Assembly: GCA_022385755.1 (NCBI GenBank)
Contig: MU278361.1
Coordinates: 349,186-413,185, forward strand
Direction: 5' to 3'
Source: Trametopsis cervina
Lineage: Eukaryota > Basidiomycota > Agaricomycetes > Polyporales > Irpicaceae
Length of the DNA: 64,000 bases
The translations under genes were made by a program, and so were the position numbers. The notes beneath the pieces were generated by a model. The model ran no database searches. It saw only the letters and a list, made by a program, of their open reading frames with translations, and had not been told where the DNA came from. Shown piece by piece: positions 35,988 through 47,627 of the stretch. Within the stretch, counting starts at the first letter, position 1; each line of letters begins with the position of its first letter.

Positions 35988-36331
35988 GTTCACTGGCAGA
36001 GGAATTGTACAAGAATCTGGGAGACATCCGCGTAAGGAAGCACTGTTGAAAAACTCAGTGCTGTATATAAGACGGCGCCTGGCTGTCCTCGGATTCTCAC
36101 ACGACGGACTTCTCATCAGCATGAGGGTCTCGGGATCCGGGACAGTTATGACACGTACAAATGGGACAGTGCAGACGGTACTGCGTCTGGAGGTAGGCTC
36201 ATTCACTCTAATGAGACCACATCCAGCGCAGGCCGATAAAGAGATTTGGAACATCTGAATCGCAAAATCATGACATACCAAACACGTACAAACACAGCTA
36301 CAAAGAAACTCGCATTATCCACAAGAAGCGT
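35988..36331. other. Intergenic region between copies B and C
   Basis: 344 bp: promoter of copy B and 3' flank of copy C. A TATATAA run at 36064-36070 is about 80 bp upstream of the copy B start and could act as a TATA box. Confidence 0.4.
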
Positions 36332-38837
36332 TCAGTCTACATGTAACCTAACAAGCATCACAGTACGACACACTGGACACTGCAGATCCTTAGAAATGGC
36401 TTCCACAATGCAACTGGAGCCAGAGTGTAAGGTAAGGGGGATGAAATGCGTTGAGCAACATGACATGCGTACCTGCGACAAAACAGATGGCCACACATCG
36501 TGACCGTAGGTTCCGTTGGAATATCAGTGCACTTCCGGCACCGGAACCGAGAGGCCGGCTCTGGTTTGGATTCGCCAAAGGGGCCACTTCTTGCTGTGTG
36601 AGTCCGAGCATCACTTGCGCTGCGTCCTGGTCGAGAGGGAATGGCCTTGTCCATCACGCTGGAGGCATCCGATTCCCATGTCAGGGTGGACGCTATAATG
36701 AGCCAACGTAAGCACAGGCATCGCACAACGCCAGCGAGCTCCTGAACAGCTTACCTGCCCTGGACACCTTGGATGCTTTCGTTTTCTGCTGCGCTTTGCG
36801 TGCCGATACCCCGTTTTTGCTGCGAGCCGCATTATTCAAGTTATCGGCGTCCGGTCCGCCGACTTCTGTTTCTTGTACACGCGCGAAAAACACGCTTTGT
36901 GCAGAATGAGGGGTAGAAGGCCCACTCGTGCTCTCCGATGCAGGCGACGCCCCGCGGGCTGCATCCGGAGGCTGGGCCTCGAATTCAGCAACACGCATAG
37001 CAGCATCCTTCTGCGAGTCATCCTGGGTGCGTGACATATTCCGAGCGAGGGTGAACAGCAGGCTGTACGCCGACCCAGGTGAGGCGAGCCCACTTGAACT
37101 CTCCGGGGCAGGCGAATTTCCTGTCACATGCTGCCTGAGTGCGGTGTGCAAGGATAGTCTCGAAATTGCGCGGTTCGGAGAGGGGATCCGGCTGAGGGAG
37201 TGGTATCCGGATGTCGAATTCGTGGCTGAGGAAGTAGGGGACTCTCCTGTTTCCCGGGCGTCCGATAGGTCCACAAGTACAGGACTTGGACTCTCGCTAA
37301 CAGAGGCATGCTTAGGAGTGGGAAGCAACGATCATTGTAAAACACACCTAAGTCGTGCCGGCGCTGTCTCTTGCCCGCGTGTTTGCGGGCTTGCGGAACG
37401 AGTTGACGATTCGATAGGAGTTGGCGCGCGGACGTCCGTCCATGCTTCAGACAGCGCCACGGGATCCTCTGTGCCAGCAGAGCTAGAGTGTGTGGTTGGT
37501 ATGGCAGGCGCGGAGACTGTGCGAAGAAGTGTAGAGATCGGTGGAGGACCTGCCGTCTGCGATATATCAGCATAAGCAGGACACCAATATGTAGCAAGGA
37601 CAACTGACGATTTCCTCAGACACGTCAGTGAACAACTCCTCGTCTGACTTATAGGCGACCGACGGGACAGTGTCCGGACGGGGGTCAATCCGCTCAGGGA
37701 TTGGCGGGAAGACCTTTTCTTTGCCGGCCGGCGATTTAGATACTGAGGTCGGTACGAAACCAACCAGGGACAATAAGTCACTTGATGGGTGATACACAGC
37801 AGTGTGCTACGTTGACAGTTAGTAGAGGGTGAAGACAGTACCGTGTGACTGCACCTCTGCAAGGTTCTCCGCTGTCTCAAATGTCCGGTGACACACACCG
37901 CAGGAACGGGGGGAGCTTCCGCTCAACTGCTTACCAGCGGGGTTTACGTCTGGCGCAATTTTGGTAGAGTGGCCTGAAACTAGGTGCTGTGAAGGCAAAA
38001 CGTTGAGTACAAAGGCTCTCTCATCCTAGAAATGGCATACTCGCCTGATTGTACAACATCGTATCTCTAAATCCGATTCCGCACATCTCACAGGTAGGAT
38101 GCATGACAGATTTCAAATAGTGATCCAGCAGATCTGAGGCATTTTCATATGTTGAACCACATGGGAAGCAGCAGAGTTCCGTATGTGTCGCAAACTTGTG
38201 CTATATATGCATGAGCAACGAATAATACGAGACAAACGTACAACGAGAGTATAGCTAACCTGCTGGAGTGCGCCAGTGCTAAATAGCTCGGCTGGGCATG
38301 CCGAGCATCGAAAAGAGAGAGTCGGGGGTTGGGGTGGGGCGGGCGGGCTGTGCTTGGGATTTCCCAATTGATGTGTCGCCCAATCCTCTACATACACGAA
38401 TTTTCGACACTCGGCGCAGTATTTCAAGGGATGGCTAATCTTCCGATGCTATAGAGAAACAATGAGCTCTCAAAGAACTCCAGACAACACATTGGCAATA
38501 CCTCCTCGAGAACGGCATGATTCTCGAACCCTTTTGCACACTTCAGACACCTCGGGTGATGGTGCGTCGCACCTCTGCTGAAGTGCGCCTGCAGCAGCTG
38601 CTCTGTGCCGAAGTCCAACTTGCACGCCTTGCAGTAGCCCGGCTGCCCCGTTTGAACAGCTTCCAAAACCGCAGGTTGCACTGATTTGGGAGTACCAGGC
38701 GAAGACACAGTGTGCTGAGAGTTCAACAGTACGCTGGCCTTTTTCTGGTGGGTCTTGTTATCTCGGGCGTGCTGAGCATAGGCTTCTTCGTCCTTGAATT
38801 GCTTGCCGTTGCATACACGACAGGTCACCACCGCCAT
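36332..38837 (-). CDS. C2H2 zinc-finger plus C-terminal RING protein, copy C
   Basis: The start MAVVTCRVCNGKQFKDEEAY at 38835-38837 is a C2H2 finger (CRVC...HARDNKTH). It is followed by GYCKACKLDFGTEQLLQAHF, HPRCLKCAKGF, KYCAECRKFVYVEDWATHQ, FRCSACPAELF, CFPCGSTYENASDLLDHY, HPTCEMCGIGF and CGVCHRTFETAENLAE, so this copy has the most fingers. A long disordered Ser/Pro-rich region and a basic patch (KAQQKTKASKVSRAGK) come next. The RING is FRCRKCTDIPTEPTVTMCGH, LFCRR, then CIVEAISKDLQCPVC, ending TVMLVRLHVD* at 36332. Many short introns are needed and not all are resolved, so splitting into two genes cannot be excluded. The fingers (C-x2-C...H-x(3-5)-H of the matrin/U1-like spacing in places) suggest RNA or DNA binding. 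Confidence 0.75.
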
Positions 38838-40083
38838 GATGTACAGAGTCGGAAAGACCTGTCAAGAGGCAACGATAGGTGATAGAGGTAGAGAATGAAA
38901 CTGCGTGGATGGAACCGAACGGGAGACACATTATATGCGCGTAGATCATGCGACTTCCGCGTTGGTTCAGTGAGGAGACGGAGTTCTGTGGGATATGAAA
39001 TATTCACTTACGGGGGACGTACATCACACTCTTTCGGCACTCCTGCTATCAATGTAATCGGCTTCTTCGACTCGTCAGCAGCAGCAAGAGATGAACCGAA
39101 CAAATTAACGCGACGATATACCTGGGGTGGCATGCATGTGACAGCCACGAGGGTGCTGCGTTGAAACGATGAATTCTTTCCAAGGGCTAAGAAAGCCAGG
39201 AGACGGATTTCGGCCAGAGACGGACTTCGTCAATATGATACTACGGTCCGGCAAGAAAGTAGCGGAAGCGGTAAGCGGGCTTTATCGCAAGGACACGTAT
39301 GGGTCAGGTCAGACATATAGACTGCCTTTGAGACTGTCGCTACTACCGATTCCTTGTGCAGAAACAGACGTCGAAATCACGACGCGTTGCCAGGTGTTGC
39401 AGCTGTTCAAGCATAATGGGATGAATACACGTATAAATTTGAGGATGCTTGTACAAAGAGCTATACGATGCTGGATAGAAATGCTTGCGTCCGCGAGACC
39501 AGTATGGATTGTCGTGGTCGTGGTTGAGCTGATCGTTCTCACCCAGACATATCCGAGCTTTCGGCGTCAACCCAGCCCTGCCAATTTCGTGCAATCATTC
39601 TCCCAAAATCATTCAAGTCGACGTTGACAAGACCCGCACCATCTATTTATAAGTCCACCGCGAATCCTTCAATGTTATTCTATCCGATTCAAAGTTCCCA
39701 TGGGGTAGCTCTCCGAAACTCTCGTGTGACACTATCCTAACGGACACACGTCTGCATCTGTCTATCTTTTGGCCAACGCAGAACCACGTCTGGCATCATA
39801 TACATGTGAACATTGTCAGACGGGCAATGCTATCCGACAGTTGCTATACGCTGCAATCGCACGAGTGTGAGATTTAACGGGAGAGGGCCATGTGGTGAGT
39901 AGGTCGTTGTGCTGTTGTTGACCACCCTCACAGTATACGTGCGAAGACCGACGTTATCAGAAGTCTGCGCTGCAACACTTATCGTATCTTCAACGCGATG
40001 TTCTCTGGATTGTCCTGCATCCATATAAATGGGCATGTTGGCGTTCTAGGCAGGAGGTGGGTACCCTTGACAATCTTGCCAAT
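38838..40083. other. Intergenic region between copy C and the aspartic protease
   Basis: About 1.25 kb shared by two divergent promoters. A 152-codon plus-strand frame (39169-39627) has no recognisable features. The TATA-like element at 40024 belongs to the protease. Confidence 0.45.
40024..40030 (+). promoter_or_regulatory. TATA-like element of the aspartic protease gene
   Basis: TATAAAT lies 54-60 bp before the ATG at 40084. Confidence 0.5.
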
Positions 40084-41576
40084 ATGGTACAGCTCACTCT
40101 GTTAGGCCTCCTACTCACCATTGGCGTAGTAGCAGCTCTTGACATCCAGCGTCATTTTTCACAGCGTTCAGTCGCACAAAATTCCGTGTTGCCTACAGCT
40201 CCCTTCGTCAGCACCCTCTCGCATAAGGTACCTCGACGGACACACAAGAAGCAGGCCCTTCGCGATCTGCGACGTGCCTCATCCAAGCTGGCAGTCATAG
40301 ATGGCACAGGCGATGACGAGGAATATGCTGTGGGTATGACAATTGGGGGACAAAATTTTCTGGTCATCGTTGATACAGGAAGGTATGCCCTTCTTGTCTA
40401 GTGTCCCGTTGATCTGCGCATGTTAATAGGCGATTATGTAGCTCCGATACATTCCTCGCCAAGAAAGGTTTCAGCTGCTTCGACTTGAGCGATAACCCCG
40501 TTCCCGAATCAGAGTGCGCTTTTGGAACTGCGGGTTTTGATACGGCCAAGTCCAAGACGTTCCAACCTTTCCCCAACATGAACTTCAACATCTCATTCGC
40601 TGACGAAGAGTTTCTGACCGGAGAGGTTGGCTTCGAAACTATCACCGTTGGCGGGTTGACGGTCCCTCATCAGGAATTCAGTCTGGCCACCAAAGCGGCT
40701 TGGGACGGAGATGGTGTCACGTCGGGACTCATGGGGCTCGCATATCCAGGGCTAACCAGTGTCTTCACTGGGACAGACCCTGATGCGGACAGCGGTGCGA
40801 ATAGCGTACCGTACAACCCGTTTTTCTTCACTGCTGTTCAACAAAAACTTGTCGCAGCTCCATGTTCGTTTTTTTCCACTATGACCTCCAAACTCGTTCA
40901 CTCACATATATCTAGTCTTCTCCGTTGCTCTGAATCGCGGCTCTTTCGCTGCTGCGGCCAACTCAACGTTCGACCCGAATCTGGGATTCCTCGCCTTCGG
41001 AGGCATAGCACCCGTTTCTGTCACAAAAACGGCCGTTACAGTCCCCGTACAAGGATTTACGGTCTCATCTGGTGCAACCGAGCTCTTCTTCTACAACGTC
41101 GACGTCGATTCCTACGTCTTTCCTGGATCAACTCGCATCAAGACTTCCGGCGCTGCCATTCTCGACACAGGAACGACACTAAACTTCGTTCCGACTAATG
41201 TTGCTCTGGCCTATAATGCCCAGTTCGACCCTCCTGCACAGCTAGACGAAGAAGAGGATCTTTTCTTTGTGGACTGCAACGCCAAGGCGCCTCCCTTCTC
41301 CGCCGTCATTGGCGGCAAGTCGTTCGCTGTCGACGGACGCGACAACATCATCCCCAGTCTTGACTCGGATGGCACTCTGGTTTGCATCTCTGGTGTGCAG
41401 GACGGCGGGCCCAATGAAGACGGCAACATCTTCGTCCTGTGAGTGCGACCCAATGCTACGCTCTGCTCCACTCTGATATCTTCTTTGTTAGCGGCGACGT
41501 GTTCCTGCACAATGTGGTGGCGACATTCGATATCACGAATAACACGATCACATTGCATGAACGAACCAAGTACTGA
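40084..41576 (+). CDS. Secreted pepsin-like aspartic protease (A1 family), 442 aa
   Basis: Four exons (40084-40382, 40442-40863, 40916-41438, 41492-41576) join in frame. A signal peptide (MVQLTLLGLLLTIGVVAA) and a propeptide rich in basic residues precede the mature enzyme, whose first strand is YAVGMTIGGQNFLVIVDTG. The first catalytic motif DTGSSD is split by the first intron between the codon bases of Ser. The flap region is MNFNISFADEEFLTGEVGFE, and the second catalytic motif is AAILDTGTTLNFVP. The C-terminus GDVFLHNVVATFDITNNTIT is typical of the fold. Both Asp residues are present, so the enzyme should be active at acid pH outside the cell. The context (AA9, fungalysin nearby) fits nutrient acquisition. 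Specificity cannot be read from the sequence. Confidence 0.93.
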
Positions 41577-41926
41577 AACTGGCACCCCATTGATGATCGC
41601 GGTATAGGTTGGGGTCATGACGTGTATTAGTGAGAGTACAATTTTCTCCTGTTATACTGAGAATGCATATCACCTGCGACTCGATATGCGCGTGGAGGAA
41701 AGACTACTGGTTTACGGCGCTTCGCTGTTCAGTCGTCAAGAGTTCCATATATACCCCATCACAACGAATTGGTCTTGATGAGAAGTGAAGTGGTGTTTAA
41801 GTACTCATGGAAACTCGTGACTGGTCTACAGGGATACTGTGTATAAGACGCGCCGTCGTTCAGACGATAATCCCACAATAGGCGTCCCACTTCGCACATA
41901 TTGAATTATCTCCCTCCGCTGTAGAT
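41577..41926. other. Intergenic region
   Basis: 350 bp between the aspartic protease and the RING-type pseudogene. Nothing recognised. Confidence 0.5.
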
Positions 41927-42432
41927 ATGGCCGAAGATATCACTAAGAGTAAATTCTGCGCTCAATGTGGAACCACATTCCCCACAGCTAAAACTCTAAA
42001 GGGCCATCTCAAGAGGTCCCAGTCGACGATGCCATACGTAGCACCTTTACTCCAACGGAGAGCCCTCAGCTCTTCGAAGCCAGGGGTTCGTCGGGCCAGG
42101 TTCTCGGTGTCATCAATGCACTGACCTTGTAGCACGTCCGGGTACCTCGCATGGTCTGAACGCGAATCACAAGAATGGCCATGCCATCGATACTACTCAG
42201 GTATCGCCGCCACCAAGTCGGGTTCAGTGCCGTGTTTGTCATGCCAGCGAACCTACGGAGCCAACCACGACAATGTGCGGACATTTGGTTCTGCTGTAGG
42301 CAAGAATTATATTGTCTTTGGTTCGATGCACTCAGAAACTGTGTCCGTAGATGCATCATCGCGGAAATGACGGAGAATCTGACACGCCCGGTCTACGGCA
42401 TGGTGATGCTAATTCGCCTTCGTGTCGATTAG
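41927..42432 (+). pseudogene. Decayed fourth copy of the C2H2-RING family
   Basis: The left end reads MAEDITKSKFCAQCGTTFPT then AKTLKGHLKRSQ, a family-like N-terminal finger. It soon hits a stop at 42122-42124, and the fingers and long middle are missing. At 42220-42290 the RING start is clear: VQCRVCHASEPTEPTTTMCGH. One extra base just after the His codon breaks the frame before the FC ligand. After the position of the family's last intron comes CIIAEMTENLTRPVYGMVML ending IRLRVD*, matching the others except that both Cys of the terminal CPVC knuckle are lost (RPVY). With the deletion, a frameshift and missing ligands, it cannot make a RING. It lies on the strand opposite to copies A-C, so an inversion followed the duplication. 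Confidence 0.8.
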
Positions 42433-42925
42433 TGGCTAGAGGAATATGAGATGCTTCTCGAAAGATAGTGTTCTATCTTGTATTATTTTGCGGTCGAACA
42501 TTTCTTGAACGAAGTTGTGCATATCCAGTCGTATCAACGGTATATTATTAGGCAATCCGACTGGTCAAAATTGTACTTATTGTGTGCACAACAGGTTCGA
42601 GTGTTATCCACAGACAAGGAGCAGTATGCCTTGGTACGACTACTGAGCTATAGCTCAGTAGTCGTAATAGCTATTGAGATGGGACGTGTTCTAGCTGAGC
42701 GGCACTGAAGATCGCTCGCGCTTCTTGAAGTTCAATTTCGCAGCCATTTCGGGCAGTGGTTTTCTGATAGCGCTCTTCCTCCGCCTTCGTTCCCTAGTCT
42801 TCTGTCGATTCAGGATCGATCCGTGGGTGTACCCATGGTACAGCACCGCAGTCATACAAGAGGCTGTGAGGGTGCGACCTGATACATTCCACCTCGCTTC
42901 CGCGCCCGAGCCCACACATCCTATC
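42433..42925. other. Intergenic region upstream of the RdRP gene
   Basis: About 490 bp. The only structure seen is the perfect 32-bp palindrome at 42635-42666. Confidence 0.5.
42635..42666. repeat. Perfect 32-bp palindrome upstream of the RdRP gene
   Basis: The left half is TACGACTACTGAGCTA and the right half is its exact reverse complement with no spacer. It lies 260 bp before the predicted RdRP start. Confidence 0.95.
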
Positions 42926-45900
42926 ATGCTGTCCCGACACTCGCCTATGCTTGAGGAGTCGTCTTCGGAAGAAGAATCTTCATCCGACTCTGAGTCAGAT
43001 AGCGCAGAGCAGAGTAGTGTTGAGCAGGGGGTACAGACCCAGTATTTCACACCGGGTACGTTTAATACGTCGGTCTTATAGTCTACTTGCCTCTCCGCTT
43101 GAACATATGTCCTTCGATCGCTCAACGTCTATCAGAGCGCATATACTCTACCCCCTCGAACTCGCAATCAATCTCTAGAGTGAGGATCATTTCCAGTAAG
43201 TCCTGCGAGAACATCATTTATGCCTGCTCTGACCGACTGATGCAGGTCAACCAATTGGTAACGAGTCTCTTGCCCATCTTGCTTATTGCTCCAGTCGCTA
43301 ATACCTCTGCGTAGAGGTGCCTGACTCCGACTCTGACTCTGATCACGGTGGATCAAAGTCTGACTCCGAGTCAGAAGTCTACAGCGACGAGGTCGATGAG
43401 ACCGACAGTGAGGAAGATGCTAGTGAAGATGATATACCTTCCGTCTTCCCGCTAGTGCTTAAAGAGAGCCCTACAAGGACGGCAGGAGGAACTTCCCGAA
43501 CATTGGCACTACCACCTGAAGAAGAAGCGGGTACGGACAGGGAAGAGTGAGAATCAACTCCATTAATAGTGTCACACGTATATGTGACTTGCTGAACAGC
43601 TTGAGTAGACCATCTCTCTCTCGCCCTACCGTCTCGACGAGACTTGGACGTGCGGCAACCCTACCGACCATTGGCTCCTCGCGAGCGAGCGACCCCTTCC
43701 TTGTACAGAAGGAGAATGATGTTCCCGCCATTCCTGTTGCGCCGGTTCTCTCTCGTGCTCGCTCAGATGATCAAGCAACGCCGCAAAGGAACGCAATGCC
43801 GGTCCGAGCGACCAAGGCCCACAAAGACGTTCCTGCGGGGCCTATACTACACTTATCTTCAGATGGCTACGCTGTCATCGCACACAACGACCAGGCGCAA
43901 GAATTATTCGATAACTATGACCTCTCCTGGGGAGTTCAATACGAGCTTGCCCGCGGTGTCACGAAGGGGTGGTGGCACTGGAGCGACGTCAATCAGGAGA
44001 AGATAAAGACACTGATGGGTATGAAGGAGCGCGAGATGATGCCGGCCCATGTACTCGACGTCATGCTCGGTCGCAAGCCAGGCATGAGCAGGCCTGAACT
44101 GTGGTGAGTATTCTACGCCCCTCTAGCGCACACGCTTCTCTCAGCTGTCCCAGGAAGGAACTACATCGCGAGCAGTTGGCAATAATAGATAATGATTCCC
44201 GCGGACTTGGGCTGAAGGGCGACTGGGAGGGTCAGCACGACTGGTACGGCGGTAAAATCCAGCAGCTGGTCCGACTCGTACCGGAGGAGCAGATTGGCAC
44301 TGACAAGCAGAAGGGAACTTTACCTACCTTCCATCTCCAGCTTGAGCCGATGAAGATTGGGCGATCGCACCGCTTCGCGCGGTTCCTGGGCTCCCGGAGA
44401 GTGCTGAACATGAAGATTCCGACACTTTATGACGCGGACTGGGAACTCCTGAAGAAACTACTTGCGCAGAAGTTCGTCCTTTGTGGGAGAATATACGTCG
44501 CTTTCGCTGTCAAGGAGAGCAAGCTGTATCTGTTAGAGACCGACGAGGACTACGGCCGCGCCGCCCAAGTGTCCCAGGGTGACCATTACCGCATGACGCT
44601 TGATGAACTCATCTCGTGGTACAATCCCATGCATTTGAATCATAAACAGGTGGGTACGTTTTTCGTTACGTAGCGGACGACATCCTGACGAGAACACACA
44701 TGAAGAAAGTCAATAAATGGGCCGCACGGTTCGATCTTGGTCTCTCTACGTCCATTCCTATTCTACAGCTCGAGCCGGAAGATATCTCAATCATAGACGA
44801 TCTCTGTACGTCCTAATGTGAGCTGGTGTGGTTTGCTCCGGTATTAACACTGTGTAGATGCCCCACACGACGGCGAGAACGTCCCTACGAACAAGATTTA
44901 TACGGACGGCTGCGGATTCATGAACGCGAGCGCGTTAATGGTCATCGGGCGCAAGATGAGCCTCCCCGAACGACCCACCGCTGTTCAAGGACGAGTGCTG
45001 GGGTCGAAGGGCGTATGGATTCTGCACCCCGAACACACCATCCCTACAGGACCTCCCAAGGTCTGGATACGGAAGTCGCAGCAGAAGGTTCACCTTGTGG
45101 ACACGAAGGAATTCACTGTCGCAGCACTAAAGAAGCTGCACCATGCCCACTTCATTTTCGACCTCGTCGCCCCCGCGAGGGTGTGGAAGCCCTCCAGGCT
45201 GTCCAAAGATACCTTGATCAATTTCGAGCACAATGGGGTCCCGAAAGATGTATTCGTCCGCCTCATGGACGAGGGACTGCGGCGCGAAGTTGAACTCCTC
45301 ACACAATGGAAGGGCGACAAGGCGATGGTACGTCTGTGGGACGCCATCAACGGGAATTCTGGGGTCTCTGCCCAGAGAATACAGCGAACTGCCGATGGAA
45401 TGAAGCGCGCACTCGGGCTGACGAACAACCGCAAGGAAGATCCGGATTCCGACGGTGAAGATGAGCCTCCGGAAGAAGAAGCAGACCGCGATGCAAGTTC
45501 GAAAACGGATGCACCACCGTTCTCCTTCGCAGAGCGCGTTATGGATAAGTTGCAAGCTGGGTTCTCACCCCTGGAGGATCGGATACTCTACGAGGACATA
45601 CGGAGAATACTCACGGAGACCATCAAGCGGTACATCCAGGACTGCGCCATTGTCATGCCGCAATCTGCGGAGGCGTTCATAGTCCCAGGTGCGCACAACG
45701 TACTCAGTTCTCTTTCACACAAGTATATTAAAGCCGCGCCTCTTAGACCCTACCGGCTTGTTAGAGCCAGGACAGATCCAGTTCGTCTCTTCGCAATATC
45801 TGAAGGATCCGCTCGAGGACAGTCAGCCCCGTATCCTAACGGGGGAGGTTCTCGTAAGTGCGTGCATCAGTCACAATCCCACAGTCAATCTAATCGCGAG

Positions 45901-47289
45901 TAGATCTATCGTAACCCCGCGCGAGTTGCATCGGACGTGCAGAAGGTAACTTCGCCATACTGTACATAATAGCTATGCCGTACTCATAAGGTTTCTGCAG
46001 GTGACCGCGGTTTGTCTCCCTGAACTTGCACAATACGTCGATGTCATCGTCGTGCCCGTGCAAGGGTTCGAGTCGCTGCCAAGTATGCTAGCCGGTGGAG
46101 GTTAGTTTCTGGTCATGTCTCGCTGTTGACGTGCTAATCCTCATTTCATTATAGATGTCGATGGAGGTATTCGTGCTTCTTACACATACTTCGGTCATCC
46201 TGACTGATATTCCCTTGAACAGATACGGCTGTATGCGTCTTTGATCCGGCCTTGGTTGGGGCATTCAAGCCCTCGCGAATGGTCAGAGAACCACATGGGC
46301 TCATGGATAACTTTGAACCCTTGGACAAGGTACCAACTATCGCCTCAGTCATGCAGCACATGAATCAGCAACTGGCCACTGAACGGGAAGAAACGCTTCG
46401 CGCATACCTGCTGACCGGCTTAGCAGAGACTAGGATGGGTTTGTACTCTATGTTCCACGAGAACGCAATATATGAATTTGGGTACGGCCACCCAAAAACT
46501 GTCCGCAACGCATTCATGTAAGTGGAACTCCGCCCACAAATTTTTCTTCTCACAAGGCTGAAACTTCTTAGGTTTACGACCATACTCGACTCGCGCAAAT
46601 CAGGCCTGATCTTGAGGAAGGATGTCCTCCAGAAGGATCGAGCGAGTTTCGGCTGGCCGAAGCCCGAATGCTTCGGCGGTGTCAGCGACCCGCAGTTGGT
46701 TCGACACGCGCGTAAAGTCCGCACTCCGTTTATCCTGGATGAGCTCCTGGAAGAGGGTGCCCGCCTCAAGGATGAAAAGCTGGCGGAATATGGTCGCATG
46801 GGAACCGGGCTTGAATATAGACCAGACGAAGACCTCAAGCGTCCCTGGAAAGATGCCCTTCTCCTCGATATTCCCGGGTACAAAGAGGAGCTCAAGATTC
46901 TCAGCGCTCACGTCAATGAGTGTCTGAAAGACTGGGCGGTCTCGGTGGGGGACACGGCTATGAATAGTCGTTTGGCGGAAAGTAAGGCAAAGAGAGAGGC
47001 GAGACAGAAGGCTGGAACGAAGGGCAAGCTGGATCTTGCCAAGAAGTTCGCGGCTGGACCAGTTGGCTGTCCGCTCCTACGCGCCCTTGGGAAACTGGAG
47101 AGCGTGAGAGCCTCCTGTGCTTACACGAAAAACATGTCGTTTGGGTGGGCGATGGCTTTTCAAGCATTATGTGCAATCAAGGCTTCGACCAAGGGCACAA
47201 AGGCCTTCACGGTCGAGTTCGCGGAGGTAATGAGCATATCGTCGGCCGCCATGCGGGTGATATCCCAAGATTTCCTAGGGTTGGAATGA
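42926..47289 (+). CDS. RNA-dependent RNA polymerase of RNA silencing (QDE-1/RdRP family)
   Basis: Cellular RdRPs convert aberrant single-stranded RNA into double-stranded RNA for Dicer. The inferred N-terminus (ATG 42926) is Ser/Glu/Asp-rich (EESSSEEESSSDSESDS). Exons from 43316 and 43615 join it in frame to the core. Conserved stretches include RPTAVQGRVLGSKGVWILHP, KIYTDGCGFMNASALMVIGR and KWAARFDLGLSTSIP. Further matches are SLPSMLAGGDVDGDTAVCVF, which holds the catalytic DxDGD motif, and SNHKQ-type loops. The motif is carried on a 12-nt micro-exon (46155-46166) between a 54-bp and a 56-bp intron. The C-terminal head region ends QDFLGLE* at 47287-47289. All three catalytic Asp are kept, so the enzyme should be active. 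This is an endogenous gene, not a viral polymerase. The N-terminal exons are less certain than the core. Confidence 0.9.
46155..46166 (+). other. 12-nt micro-exon encoding the RdRP catalytic motif
   Basis: The exon ATGTCGATGGAG is flanked by the introns 46101-46154 (gttagt...atag) and 46167-46222 (gtattc...acag). Joined as GGTGGAG|ATGTCGATGGAG|ATACGG it reads G-G-D-V-D-G-D-T, restoring the active site. Confidence 0.88.
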
Positions 47290-47627
47290 TTGATGTATGT
47301 TTTACTGCTTCACTGCGTCTGGAAAACCTCGCTAATGATATATGCAGTTCTAGCGTGCGATATTTAATAATACTTGGAATCTACTGTAACATACGTGGTG
47401 TAAGGATGATGCTGGGATGTAGGATACAACGGGATACAATGATATTGTATGTACAACGTCATGAAGCAGCGAAGTGGAGAGCAGGAAGTACAATGCAATC
47501 AAACAGGGCACTGGCAGATGCGCAAATTTGACTGAAAGCGATGGCTGTCGAAAGAATGCTATCAATGCAGCACGAAAGAAAGTATATAATCGAAATCAAG
47601 ATTTACAGGTACTCCACGGTCTAGTCT
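47290..47627. other. Convergent intergenic region
   Basis: 338 bp between the stops of the RdRP and fungalysin genes. No further feature seen. Confidence 0.5.

Noticed and set aside
39169..39627. 152-codon plus-strand open frame between copy C and the aspartic protease
   Set aside because: It has no recognisable domain, signal peptide or splice partner and lies in a divergent promoter region.
44650..44710. Apparent 20-bp ultra-short intron in the RdRP (GTACGT...CGTAG)
   Set aside because: A normal 59-bp intron (GTGGGT to ATGAAG, with a CTGAC branch-like site) also restores the conserved KWAARFDLGLS in frame and is far more likely.
42926..47289. Viral origin for the RNA-dependent RNA polymerase
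   Set aside because: The DxDGD motif, overall length and many spliceosomal introns mark the eukaryotic RNA-silencing family, not an integrated RNA virus.
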